Assembly (NCBI RefSeq): GCF_008838325.1
Contig: NZ_CP042829.1
Coordinates: 2,480,001 to 2,544,000, forward strand
Length of the DNA: 64,000 bases
Direction of reading: 5' to 3'
Source of the DNA: Tepidiforma bonchosmolovskayae
Lineage (GTDB): Bacteria; Chloroflexota; Dehalococcoidia; Tepidiformales; Tepidiformaceae
Numbering within the stretch: position 1 is the stretch's first letter; every line of letters starts with the position of its first letter. The position numbers and the translations under genes were made by a program. Positions 39,747 through 47,892 of this stretch are shown here, piece by piece. Below the pieces are notes generated by a model. The model was not told the DNA's origin, searched no databases, and saw only the letters and a list, made by a program, of their open reading frames with translations.

Positions 39747-42308
39747 GTGTCGACGCCTATCCGGCAGCAGTACCTCGACCTCCGCAAGCGTTACCCGGGC
39801 ACCATCCTCTTCTTCCGTCTCGGCGATTTCTACGAGACATTCGATGACGACGCGAAGCTCGTCGCCCAGGAGCTCCAGATCACCCTGACCTCGAAGCCGA
39901 TGGGCAAGGACCTTCGCGTCCCGCTCGCCGGCGTCCCCTACCACTCCATCGACCAGCACGTCGCGAAACTCGTCGCCCGGGGGTACCGGGTGGCGATCTG
40001 CGAACAGCTCGCCGACCCTTCAGAGGTGAAGGGGCTGGTCCCCCGCGATGTCGTTCGCATCGTCACGGCCGGTACGGTCACCTCCGAAGCCTCGCTCGAG
40101 GCCGGCCGGGCCAACTACCTCGGGGCGCTCGTTCACCGCGGCCGCGATGCCGCCCTTGCGCTGGCCGATGTCACCACCGGCGAGGTGCGTCTCGTACCGG
40201 GCGACGCCGCCGCCGTAGAACTCGGCCGATCGCCGGTCGCCGAGCTCCTGGTCGAGGACCTCGCAGACGCCGCCGGCGCTGCGATGCCGGTCGTGCTCCG
40301 CCCGCTGCTGAGCGACATGGCCGTCGACGCGGCCCTTGCAGAGCAGTTCGGCGAGCACGCGCGCGAGGCGCTCGTCCCGGGGCCGGCCGCGGCGGCGGCG
40401 CTCGCGCATCTCCTGGCCTACCTGCGCGAAACCTTCCCGGCCGCGCTCGGCAGCCTCCAGCGCATCCGCGCCGAATCGGGCGCCGATGAGCTGCTCGTGG
40501 ACGAGCGCACCCTGCGGAATCTCGATGTCTTCCCCGGCCCCGGCCGGACCTCCTCCCTCCTCGCGGTCATCGACCGGTGCCGGACAGCGATGGGCACCCG
40601 CCTTCTGCGCCACTGGCTTGCCCACCCCCTGCGCGACCCGGCGCGCCTCGCCGAACGCCACGACGCCGTCGGCTGGGCCGCCGCCAACCCGATCGAGCGC
40701 GAACGGGTGCGCTCCGTGCTCCGCGCCATCCCCGACCTCGCCAGGCTCGCCGGCCGCGTCGGCGCCCGCACCGCGACGCCCAGGGACCTGGCCGCCCTGC
40801 GCGACGGCCTCCGCGCGGTGCTCGACCTCGGCGCACTCCTTTCGTCGTGCGGGCTGCCGCCGCTCCTCGAAGGCGCCCTCCGCGGCCTGTCGGGCGCTGC
40901 CGAGCCGCTTGCCACCCTCGACGCAGCCCTCGCCGAGGACCCGCCTGCCGCCTTCGACGACGGGGGCGTCATCCGGCCCGGGTTCAGCCCGGAGATCGAT
41001 TCGCTCCACGCCCTCACCCGGGACGCCCGCAGCTTCCTCCTCGGCCTCGAGCGCCTCGAGCGCGAGCGCACGGGCATTAAGTCGCTCAAAGTCGGGCACA
41101 ACAAGGTCTTCGGCTACTACATCGAGGTGAGTGCAGCGAACGTGGCGCTCGTTCCGCCCCACTACCAGCGCCGCCAGACGCTCGTCGGTGCCGAGCGATA
41201 CGTGACCGAGGAGCTCAAAGAGCACGAAGCCCGGCTGGTCGGCGCGCGGGAGCGCCTCGTCGAACTCGAGCGCCAGGCGTTTGCGAGCCTCCTCGAGACC
41301 CTGGCCGCGGGCCTGGCGGCGCTGCAGAGCGTCGCCGATGCCGTGGCACTGGTCGACGTCGTGCTTGCCCTTGGGGAAGTCGCGGCCGACCAGGGCTACA
41401 CGCGCCCGGTCTTCACCGAAGGCGACCTCGTCATCCGCGGAGGCCGCCACCCGGTGGTCGAGGCCGCGGTCGGCCCGGGCCGCTTCGTGCCGAACGACTG
41501 TGTGCTCGACAGCGAAACGCAGATCCTCGTGGTCACCGGCCCCAACATGAGCGGCAAGTCGACCTTCCTCCGCCAGGTTGCGCTCATCGCCCTGATGGCG
41601 CAGGCCGGTTCGTTCGTGCCAGCCGCCGAGGCCCGGCTCCCGCTCTTCGACCGGATCTTCAGCCGAATCGGCGCCCACGATGACCTCGCCGCCGGCCAGT
41701 CAACCTTTATGGTCGAAATGGTCGAAACGGCGCAGATCCTCCACCGCGCCACGCCGCAGTCGCTCGTCATCCTCGATGAGGTGGGCCGCGGCACCAGCAC
41801 CTACGACGGCATGGCGATCGCGCGGTCTGTCATCGAGTTCCTCCACAACCGCAAGGAGGGCGCCGCTCGCACCCTCTTCGCCACCCACTACCACGAGCTC
41901 ACCGCGCTCGAAGGCATCCTCCCGCGCGTCCGCAACGCCCACGTCGCCGTCCGCGAAGAGGGTGCCGAGATCGTCTTTGAGCACCGGGTGGTGCCTGGCC
42001 CTGCCGACCGGAGCTACGGAATCCACGTGGCCCGCCTCGCGGGGCTGCCGCGGGCCGTCGTTGCCCGGGCCGAGCACCTCCTCGCCGAGCTCGAAGCCGA
42101 GCGGGCGGCGCACGGGCGCAGCAGCGCCGCACATGCTCGCAACGGCTCGGCCCCGGAGCCGGCCTTCCAGCCGCCGCTCTTCGGCGGTCCCTCGCCCGTC
42201 GAGGCGGCGCTCGCTGCCCTCGATGTCGACGGCATGACGCCCATCGAGGCGATCCAGAAGCTGTACGAGCTGCGCGCCATGGTCCTCCAGCAGCGGGTGC
42301 CGCGATGA
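39747..42308 (+). CDS. mutS: DNA mismatch repair protein MutS
   Basis: MutS detects mismatches and, on binding ATP, becomes a sliding clamp that recruits MutL. The 853-residue protein has the mismatch-reading Phe-x-Glu in GDFYETF (Phe28-Glu30), the connector, lever and clamp domains, the P-loop GPNMSGKSTFLRQ near residue 598, the DEVGRGTSTYDG Walker B near 677 and the ATHYHELTAL segment near 715. The C-terminal tail with LAALDVDGMTPIEAIQKLYELR is the usual MutS end. GTG at 39747 is the only start that keeps the canonical N-terminus (TPIRQQYLDLRKRYPG). The stop overlaps mutL as ATGA. Confidence 0.97.
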   Translation: MSTPIRQQYLDLRKRYPGTILFFRLGDFYETFDDDAKLVAQELQITLTSKPMGKDLRVPLAGVPYHSIDQHVAKLVARGYRVAICEQLADPSEVKGLVPRDVVRIVTAGTVTSEASLEAGRANYLGALVHRGRDAALALADVTTGEVRLVPGDAAAVELGRSPVAELLVEDLADAAGAAMPVVLRPLLSDMAVDAALAEQFGEHAREALVPGPAAAAALAHLLAYLRETFPAALGSLQRIRAESGADELLVDERTLRNLDVFPGPGRTSSLLAVIDRCRTAMGTRLLRHWLAHPLRDPARLAERHDAVGWAAANPIERERVRSVLRAIPDLARLAGRVGARTATPRDLAALRDGLRAVLDLGALLSSCGLPPLLEGALRGLSGAAEPLATLDAALAEDPPAAFDDGGVIRPGFSPEIDSLHALTRDARSFLLGLERLERERTGIKSLKVGHNKVFGYYIEVSAANVALVPPHYQRRQTLVGAERYVTEELKEHEARLVGARERLVELERQAFASLLETLAAGLAALQSVADAVALVDVVLALGEVAADQGYTRPVFTEGDLVIRGGRHPVVEAAVGPGRFVPNDCVLDSETQILVVTGPNMSGKSTFLRQVALIALMAQAGSFVPAAEARLPLFDRIFSRIGAHDDLAAGQSTFMVEMVETAQILHRATPQSLVILDEVGRGTSTYDGMAIARSVIEFLHNRKEGAARTLFATHYHELTALEGILPRVRNAHVAVREEGAEIVFEHRVVPGPADRSYGIHVARLAGLPRAVVARAEHLLAELEAERAAHGRSSAAHARNGSAPEPAFQPPLFGGPSPVEAALAALDVDGMTPIEAIQKLYELRAMVLQQRVPR

Positions 42309-44128
42309 CCCTGAGCCCGCCGCCGGCGCCGGCCATCCGTGTCCTTCCGCCGGAAGTCGCTGCCCGCATCGCTGCCGGCGAGGTCGTCGAGCGGCCGGTT
42401 TCGGTCGTCCGCGAACTCCTCGACAACGCCATCGACGCCGGGGCCACCCGCATCAGCCTCGCGTTTGACGACGGCGGGCTCACCCGCATCGAGGTGTCGG
42501 ACGACGGCCGCGGCATCCCGCCGGGCGATGTGGAGCTCGCCTTCGAGCGGCACGCCACCTCGAAAATCGCCTCGGTCGAGGACCTCCACCGGGTCCGCAC
42601 ACTCGGGTTCCGCGGCGAGGCACTGCCGTCCATTGCGGCCGCCGCCGATGTCGAGGTGCTGACCCGGGCCCGGGGCGAGCCGGTCGGCGTTTTTCTCGCC
42701 CTCGCCGAAGGCCGGCCGGTCCGCCGGATGGCCCGCCCGGCTCCCGAGGGCACGACCATCACGGTCCGGGACCTCTTCGCCCGCGTCCCGGCCCGGCGGA
42801 AGTTCCTCGGTTCGCCGGCCGCTGAAGCCCGCGCCATCATGACGCTCGCCATTCACTACGCGCTGGCCTACCCCAGCATCGCCTTCCAGGTGGTGAGCAA
42901 CGGGCGCAGGATGCTTACCACCAGCGGCGATGACGACATGCGCCACGCCTTCGCCGCCATCTATGGAGCCGAGATCGCGCGCCAGGTCCTCGATGTCGAC
43001 CACCGCGAGGGCGAGGTCTCGGTCACCGGCCTCGCAGCTCCCCCGGCCATCCATCGGGGGAACCGCGGCGGCATCTCGGTCTTCGTCAACGGCCGCTGGG
43101 TGCAGAGCCGGCCGCTCCTGTTCGCGGTTGTCGAGGCGTACCAGTCGCAGCTGCCCGTCGGGCGCTTCCCGCTGGCCGCATTCCATCTGCGGCTCCCCGA
43201 AGACGAGGTCGATGTCAACGTCCACCCGGCGAAGGCGGAGGTCCGCTTCCGCGACGAGCGCAAGGTCGCCCGGGCGCTGCGCCATGCGGTGCGGGCCGCG
43301 CTCGAAGCTGCCGCTCCGGTGACCTGGGTCGTCCCGGGGCACGATCCGTCCGCGCCCCCTGACCGCCCGCCCCCGGGCAGCACTGGCGTCCCGGCGCCCG
43401 CGCCAGCGACGCAGCCTGCTGCTCCCCGGTCGGCCGAGCCGCCGGCGGCGCTGCGGGGCCCGGTGCCGACCCAGGGGGTACTCGCCATCTCCCGCGCGAT
43501 GCAGCCCGCTGTCCCGCCTCCAGCGGGAACGGCGGCCCACTCCCACCGCGACGTCCTTCCGCTGCTCCGGGTTGTTGGCCAGCTCAACGCCACCTACATC
43601 GTGGCCGAAGGCCCCGATGGCATGTACCTCGTCGACCAGCACGCCGCCCACGAGCGGGTCGTGTACGACCGCCTGCTCGCGCAGCGCGCCGCCGCTGGCG
43701 CGCCCGCTGTGCAGCCGCTGCTCGAACCGCTCCTCATCGAAACCGGGGCCGCCCTGGCCGCCGTGGCAGCAGCGAGCGAGGCCGACCTCCAGGCGCTCGG
43801 TCTCGTGCTCGAACCGTTCGGCGAGGGCGTGCTCCTCCTCCGCCAGGTGCCCGTCGGCTTCCGCGCCGACGACCCAGTCGCGGCGGTCGTGAGCGTCCTC
43901 GAAGCCATCGAACGGGATGATCGCGTGCCCGCGGGGTTTGGCCGGGCAGCCGCAACGATTGCCTGCCACTCCAGTGTCCGGGCGGGCATGGCGCTTTCAA
44001 CCGAGGAGATGCGCCGGCTCCTCGAAGACCTCGCCGCGACGGCCACGCCCCGGACCTGCCCCCACGGCCGCCCCACGCTGGTCCTGCTCGGCACCGAGGC
44101 CATCGAGCGGCAGTTCGGCCGCCGCTGA
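42305..44128 (+). CDS. mutL: DNA mismatch repair protein MutL
   Basis: MutL links MutS recognition to strand incision. The 607-residue protein has the GHKL ATPase N-terminus: ELLDNAIDAGATRI near residue 38, VSDDGRGIPPGDVELAFERHATSKI, LGFRGEALPSI near 104 and the NGRWVQS motif near 262. A Pro/Ala-rich linker (about 345-410) leads to the C-terminal dimer and endonuclease domain: DQHAAHERVVYD near 445, ACHSSV, CPHGRP and FGR at the end. Relative to the endonuclease consensus DQHA-x2-E-x4-E the last Glu is Asp, and ACR is ACH, so nicking activity is likely but slightly variant. The ATG overlaps the mutS stop. It converges on the fumarase operon with a 3-nt gap. Confidence 0.96.
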   Translation: MTLSPPPAPAIRVLPPEVAARIAAGEVVERPVSVVRELLDNAIDAGATRISLAFDDGGLTRIEVSDDGRGIPPGDVELAFERHATSKIASVEDLHRVRTLGFRGEALPSIAAAADVEVLTRARGEPVGVFLALAEGRPVRRMARPAPEGTTITVRDLFARVPARRKFLGSPAAEARAIMTLAIHYALAYPSIAFQVVSNGRRMLTTSGDDDMRHAFAAIYGAEIARQVLDVDHREGEVSVTGLAAPPAIHRGNRGGISVFVNGRWVQSRPLLFAVVEAYQSQLPVGRFPLAAFHLRLPEDEVDVNVHPAKAEVRFRDERKVARALRHAVRAALEAAAPVTWVVPGHDPSAPPDRPPPGSTGVPAPAPATQPAAPRSAEPPAALRGPVPTQGVLAISRAMQPAVPPPAGTAAHSHRDVLPLLRVVGQLNATYIVAEGPDGMYLVDQHAAHERVVYDRLLAQRAAAGAPAVQPLLEPLLIETGAALAAVAAASEADLQALGLVLEPFGEGVLLLRQVPVGFRADDPVAAVVSVLEAIERDDRVPAGFGRAAATIACHSSVRAGMALSTEEMRRLLEDLAATATPRTCPHGRPTLVLLGTEAIERQFGRR

Positions 44129-44131
44129 GGC

Positions 44132-44725
44132 TCAGCCGCCGAGCGCCCGCACCGCCGGGATTGGCCGCGAGCTCGTGCGGTACTGCCGCTTCCCCTCCTC
44201 GAGCAGGTCGCCGCCGTGGCAGTCGTTGACCACGATGGCCGGGAAATCCTCGACGACCAGCCGGCGGATCGCCTCGGTGCCGAGGTCCTCGAAGGCCACG
44301 ACCTCGGCCGATTTGATGTGGCGGTTGAGCAGCGCCCCGGTCCCGCCGACGGCGATGCAGTACACCGCGTGGTGCTGCCGGATCGCCTCCCGGACTGCCG
44401 GCCCGCGCCCGCCCTTGCCGATGATGCCCTTGAGCCCCGCTTCGAGCATCGGGATGGTGTAGGGGTCGAGCCGCATCGCCGTGGTCGGACCGGCAGAGCC
44501 GATCACCGCCCCGGGACGCGGCGGCGTCGGCCCCACGTAGTAGATGACCTGCCCGCGGAGGTCGATGGGCAGCGGTTCGCCGCGCTTCATCAGCTCGATC
44601 ATCCGCTTGTGCGCGGCATCGCGCGCCGTGTAGATGACGCCCGTGAACGTCACGTGCGTCCCGATGGTCAGCCCCTCGATGACGTCGTCCGTCAGGGGGG
44701 TGGTCAGCCGTACTGAGTCAGCCAT
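44132..44725 (-). CDS. fumB: fumarate hydratase class I, beta subunit
   Basis: The C-terminal subunit of a two-part class I ([4Fe-4S]) fumarate hydratase, which hydrates fumarate to malate in the TCA cycle; related proteins are tartrate dehydratase beta subunits. The 197-residue protein shows the swivel domain signatures IGTHVTFTGVIYTARDAAHKR near residue 22, GPTPPRPGAVIGSAGPTTAMRLD near 70, GKGGRGPAVREAI near 105 and AVGGTGALL near 125. The ATG at 44725 overlaps the previous gene by 8 nt. The alpha subunit lies two genes upstream in the same operon. The gene symbol follows subunit usage, not the E. coli FumB isozyme. Confidence 0.92.
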   Translation of the reverse strand: MADSVRLTTPLTDDVIEGLTIGTHVTFTGVIYTARDAAHKRMIELMKRGEPLPIDLRGQVIYYVGPTPPRPGAVIGSAGPTTAMRLDPYTIPMLEAGLKGIIGKGGRGPAVREAIRQHHAVYCIAVGGTGALLNRHIKSAEVVAFEDLGTEAIRRLVVEDFPAIVVNDCHGGDLLEEGKRQYRTSSRPIPAVRALGG

Positions 44726-45245
44726 GGGTTCCTTCCGCGGGTGATGGTGCGAGTTCTTTGGACATAACGATGAAGTGTGCCGGCTGCTTGAGCTCGTGCA
44801 GGGCGTGGTCCGGCCAGGGCCTGGTGCCGGCAACCCGAAAGCCGAACCGCTCGTACAGCGGCGGCAGCTCGGTCCGGGGGCTGGCCACTTCGAGCGTGAG
44901 CGCCCTGCAGCCGGCCTGGCGGCACCGCGCTTCAACCGCTTCGATGAGGCGCCGGGCGATGCCCCGGCCCTGGGCATCGGGGTGCACGGCCAGCATGCCG
45001 AAATGCCCCTCGGGCGGCGCAGCGCTGTAGCGGATGCAGCCCAGCAGTTCACCCGCGCTGTCCCGGGCGACCAGAAACTGCTCGCGCTCGAAGCAGGCGC
45101 GCACCTCGTCGAGATTCGTACGGTCAACCGCCTTGAAGAAATCCTCCACCCGGTAGGCCAGGTTGATGAGCCGCACCAGGGCGACGGCGTCGCAGAGAGC
45201 GGCCTCTTCGATGGACACACCCGAGACGTCGCTGGCCCCGTTCAT
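44718..45245 (-). CDS. GNAT family N-acetyltransferase (first of two)
   Basis: A 175-residue GCN5-related acetyltransferase. The acetyl-CoA pyrophosphate loop is visible as GMLAVHPDAQGRGIARRLIEAVEARCRQAG near residue 83 (Q-x-x-G-x-G/A pattern QGRGIA), followed by the strand ALTLEVASPRTELPPLYERFGFRVAG typical of small-molecule or amino-acid acetyltransferases. The N-terminal part shows IEEAALCDAVALVRLINLAYR. The substrate cannot be told. It overlaps the fumarase beta gene downstream by 8 nt and the other GNAT gene upstream by 4 nt, so it is translated within the fumarase operon. Confidence 0.85.
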   Translation of the reverse strand: MNGASDVSGVSIEEAALCDAVALVRLINLAYRVEDFFKAVDRTNLDEVRACFEREQFLVARDSAGELLGCIRYSAAPPEGHFGMLAVHPDAQGRGIARRLIEAVEARCRQAGCRALTLEVASPRTELPPLYERFGFRVAGTRPWPDHALHELKQPAHFIVMSKELAPSPAEGTHG

Positions 45246-45808
45246 ACTCGCTTCACCAGTTCGCAGTAGCGGTGCGGGACAAGGAAATCCCAGTGCCCTG
45301 CCGGGTGATCGGCCTCGTGGATGACCCGGTAGCCGAGCCGTTCGTAGTACGGCACCAGCCCGAACTCCCGGACGGTCCCCAGGCCGACTGCGGGATGGCC
45401 CTCTGTCCGCGCTACCTCCTCCGCCAGCGCCACCATTGCCCGCCCGATACCCTGGTTGACCCGGTCGTCATCGACCGCGGCCATCCCGAAGTAGAGCGCC
45501 CCGGCCCACGGGTGCCCTTTGGGCACGCCCGCCGGTTCGGGGCGCGGCGTGCCCGAAGGACCGAGCATATCCGGTTCGATGAACCGCTCGGCCGGGGCGA
45601 TGAGCGCACTGCCGATGAGCCGTCCTGTCTCTTCGACGATGATGAACCGCGCATCCGGGCCGGCCTCCAGGAGCAGCTCCTCGGGCGTCGTCCGCTGGCC
45701 CGCGAAGAGGTGGCGGTAGCGCGCATATGCCCGGTTCACGAGCCGGGCTACGGCCTCGGCGTCGATCTCCCGCGCGGGAACCAGCCGGAACGTCCCCGGC
45801 ACCGCCAT
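45242..45808 (-). CDS. GNAT family N-acetyltransferase (second of two)
   Basis: A 188-residue GCN5-related acetyltransferase only distantly similar to its neighbour. It has LVPAREIDAEAVARLVNRAYARYRHLF at the N-terminus, RFIIVEETGRLIGSALI near residue 55, and the cofactor loop MAAVDDDRVNQGIGRAMVALAEEVARTEG near 110 (QGIGRA), then EFGLVPYYERLGYRVI. The HLFAGQRTTPEELL region and the long central loop are shared with some amino-group acetyltransferases, but the substrate is unknown. ATG at 45808 lies 1 nt after the fumarase alpha stop; its end overlaps the other GNAT gene by 4 nt. Confidence 0.85.
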   Translation of the reverse strand: MAVPGTFRLVPAREIDAEAVARLVNRAYARYRHLFAGQRTTPEELLLEAGPDARFIIVEETGRLIGSALIAPAERFIEPDMLGPSGTPRPEPAGVPKGHPWAGALYFGMAAVDDDRVNQGIGRAMVALAEEVARTEGHPAVGLGTVREFGLVPYYERLGYRVIHEADHPAGHWDFLVPHRYCELVKRV

Positions 45809-45809
45809 C

Positions 45810-46661
45810 TCAGATGACCGCCTGCTTCGTCCGCGCGCTGTGGCACTGGATGTTCACCGCCACCGGCAGGGCGGTGATGTGCGTGGGGTAGGTCTCGACA
45901 AAGACATCCAGCGCCGTCGTCGTTCCGCCGACCGCCTGCGGCCCGACGCCCAGTTCGTTGACCGCTTTGAGCAGCTCCTGCTCGAGTTCGGCCACCTCGG
46001 GGTCCGGGCTGCGTTCGCCGATTTTCCGGAAGAGCGCGTGCTTCGCCATCATCATCGCCTTCTCGGCCGTTCCGCCGACGCCGACGCCGATGATGAGCGG
46101 CGGGCAGGGGTTGCCGCCGGAGATGTCGACCGTCTCGCAGACGAAGTCGATGATCGCCTGCTTGCCCATGCCCGGCAGGAAGTTCTGGTAGCGGGACATG
46201 TTTTCGCAGCCGCCGCCCTTCGGCATGAACATGATCTTCACCTGGTCGCCCGGGACGATTTCGGTGTGGATGACCCCCGGTGTATTGTCGCCGGTGTTGG
46301 TCCGGGCACTGAACGGCCGCGCCGCGATCGACTTGCGCAGGTAGCCCTCGCTGTACCCGCGCCGGATCCCCTCGTTGACCGCGTCGATGATGTAGCCGCC
46401 GGTGATGTGGACGTCCTGCCCGATCTCGAGGAGGACGACCGCCGTCCCTGTGTCCTGGCACAGGGGCAGCATCCGCTCCCGAGCGACCTGCGCGTTCTCG
46501 AGAATCTCGTCGATGATCTGGACCGCCAGCGGCGACCGCTCGGTCTGCCGCGCCGCCCGGATGGCCCCCTCGACGTCCTCGGGGAGGAAGTGGGTGGCTT
46601 CGATGGCAAGGCGCGCCACCGTCTCGGTAATCAGCTCAGCTGGAACCTCTCGCATGCGCAT
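45810..46661 (-). CDS. fumA: fumarate hydratase class I, alpha subunit
   Basis: The N-terminal, cluster-bearing subunit of a two-part class I fumarase. The 283-residue protein carries the three Cys ligands of the [4Fe-4S] cluster in LPLCQDTGTAVV near residue 68, PKGGGCENMS near 152 and GGNPCPPLIIGVGVGG near 188, plus ARTNTGDNTPGVIHTEIVPGD near 118. The enzyme is oxygen-sensitive in most organisms. ATG at 46661 is used; no ribosome-binding site is evident. The order alpha, GNAT, GNAT, beta on one strand with 1-8 nt junctions places the two acetyltransferases inside a fumarase operon. The symbol denotes the subunit. Confidence 0.93.
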   Translation of the reverse strand: MRMREVPAELITETVARLAIEATHFLPEDVEGAIRAARQTERSPLAVQIIDEILENAQVARERMLPLCQDTGTAVVLLEIGQDVHITGGYIIDAVNEGIRRGYSEGYLRKSIAARPFSARTNTGDNTPGVIHTEIVPGDQVKIMFMPKGGGCENMSRYQNFLPGMGKQAIIDFVCETVDISGGNPCPPLIIGVGVGGTAEKAMMMAKHALFRKIGERSPDPEVAELEQELLKAVNELGVGPQAVGGTTTALDVFVETYPTHITALPVAVNIQCHSARTKQAVI

Positions 46662-46709
46662 CCCATGGTGGTGATGCAGAGAGCGTACCAGCCCAACCCC
46701 GCACGTTCC

Positions 46710-46889
46710 TCAGGCCGAACGGTCCAGGAGTTTCCCCACGTTCGGGTCGAGCAGGCGCACCAGTTCCGCCTGAGCCTCGGCTGCCGCGCGGACCGCCTTG
46801 ACGGCTGCGGTGAAGGCCACGCGCCCGGCGATCCCCTCCACGGGGTCGGTTGGAACCGACGTTGGCGCCAGCGCAGAAAGCAGATTCAT
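46710..46889 (-). CDS. small YjfB-like protein
   Basis: A 59-residue protein starting MNLLSALAPT. The body VAFTAAVKAVRAAAEAQAELVRLLDPNVGKLLD has the helix-then-P-N-x-G-x-x-x-D pattern of the YjfB 'putative motility protein' family, in which a helix rich in AxxAQA is followed by a P-x-L-G-x-x-(I/L)-D tail. The ATG at 46889 is chosen over an upstream ATG at 46952 that would add an Arg-rich stretch. No flagellar or pilus genes are near. It sits alone between the fumarase operon and the enoyl-CoA hydratase gene, on the same strand as both. Family membership is tentative. Confidence 0.5.
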   Translation of the reverse strand: MNLLSALAPTSVPTDPVEGIAGRVAFTAAVKAVRAAAEAQAELVRLLDPNVGKLLDRSA

Positions 46890-46969
46890 GCATGCAGTGT
46901 CGCACCGAACCGCGCGGGCGCCGGTGACAGGATGGGAACGGGGCCGTGACATCCCGGGGCACCGCCGGC

Positions 46970-47767
46970 TCAGCGGCCCTTGAAGACCGGTTCGCGCTTT
47001 TCGAGGAACGACTGGCGGCCTTCGGCGGCGTCCTCCGTCTGGTGGGTGATCTGCTGGAGGAACTGCTCGAGTTCGATCTGCTCGTCGATCCCCCGCGTCG
47101 CCCCCTCCTGGACGAGCCGCTTCATCAGCTCAATCGCCACGCTCGGGCCGCGTGCAATCGACCCGGCGAGGGCGTTCACCGCGTTCGGCAGCTCCTCGTC
47201 CGCCACAACCTCGCTCACGAGTCCAATCTCCCGCGCCTTCTGCGCGTCGATCAGCTCGCCGGTATACAGCAGCCGGTACGCCCACTCCGTCCCGACCAGC
47301 CGCGGCAGCAGCCACGTGGCCCCGGTATCCGCCACGATGGCGCGCTTGACGAAAATCGCCGAGAACCGGGCCGATGCGGCCGCGATGCGGATATCGCAGG
47401 CCATCGCCAGCGAGAACCCGGCCCCGACGCACGGGCCGTTCACGGCCGCAATCGTCGGCTTCCGGCAGTGGTAGACCTGGGCCGTGGCCAGGTAGCGCGA
47501 CCGCATCATGCCCGCGCGGCCGGTGAACGGCCGGGCGGGCCAGTCTTCTTCCCGTGTCGCCGTGGTCAGGTCAGTCCCGGCGCAGAACCCGCGGCCTGCG
47601 CCGGTGAAGACGACCACCTTCACGGCGTCGTCCGCTTCGGCCATCACGAGGGCATTTTCAATCTCCGCCCACGAGCCCCAGGAGAGGGCGTTGAGCTTCT
47701 CGGGCTTGTTCAGCGTGATGCGGGCTATGCCATCGTGGACCGAGTAGAGGATGTCGCGGAAGTGCAT
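46970..47767 (-). CDS. enoyl-CoA hydratase/isomerase family protein
   Basis: A 265-residue crotonase-fold protein. It shows ARITLNKPEKLNALSWGSWAEIENAL near residue 15, VVVFTGAGRGFCAGTDLTT near 52 (first half of the oxyanion hole), and AAVNGPCVGAGFSLAMACDIRIAAASARFSA near 103, with the second oxyanion Gly in VGAG; the later acidic position typical of hydratases reads near ADTGATWLLPRLVG. The mix suits either enoyl-CoA hydration or isomerisation in fatty-acid or aromatic degradation. ATG at 47767 starts the usual N-terminus; the longer upstream frame covers the intergenic region. It is divergent from the acyl-CoA dehydrogenase gene and probably shares its regulation. Confidence 0.9.
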   Translation of the reverse strand: MHFRDILYSVHDGIARITLNKPEKLNALSWGSWAEIENALVMAEADDAVKVVVFTGAGRGFCAGTDLTTATREEDWPARPFTGRAGMMRSRYLATAQVYHCRKPTIAAVNGPCVGAGFSLAMACDIRIAAASARFSAIFVKRAIVADTGATWLLPRLVGTEWAYRLLYTGELIDAQKAREIGLVSEVVADEELPNAVNALAGSIARGPSVAIELMKRLVQEGATRGIDEQIELEQFLQQITHQTEDAAEGRQSFLEKREPVFKGR

Positions 47768-47892
47768 GGCAGGTGCTCCATCGTGCAGGGGTGTCGCGAA
47801 GCGTACGCTACCGGGCCGGGCGCGCCCACCGCGCCGGGCCGGGGTCGGGGCTATACTCCGAGGGCACAACTCGACAGCCTGGACGACGCCGG

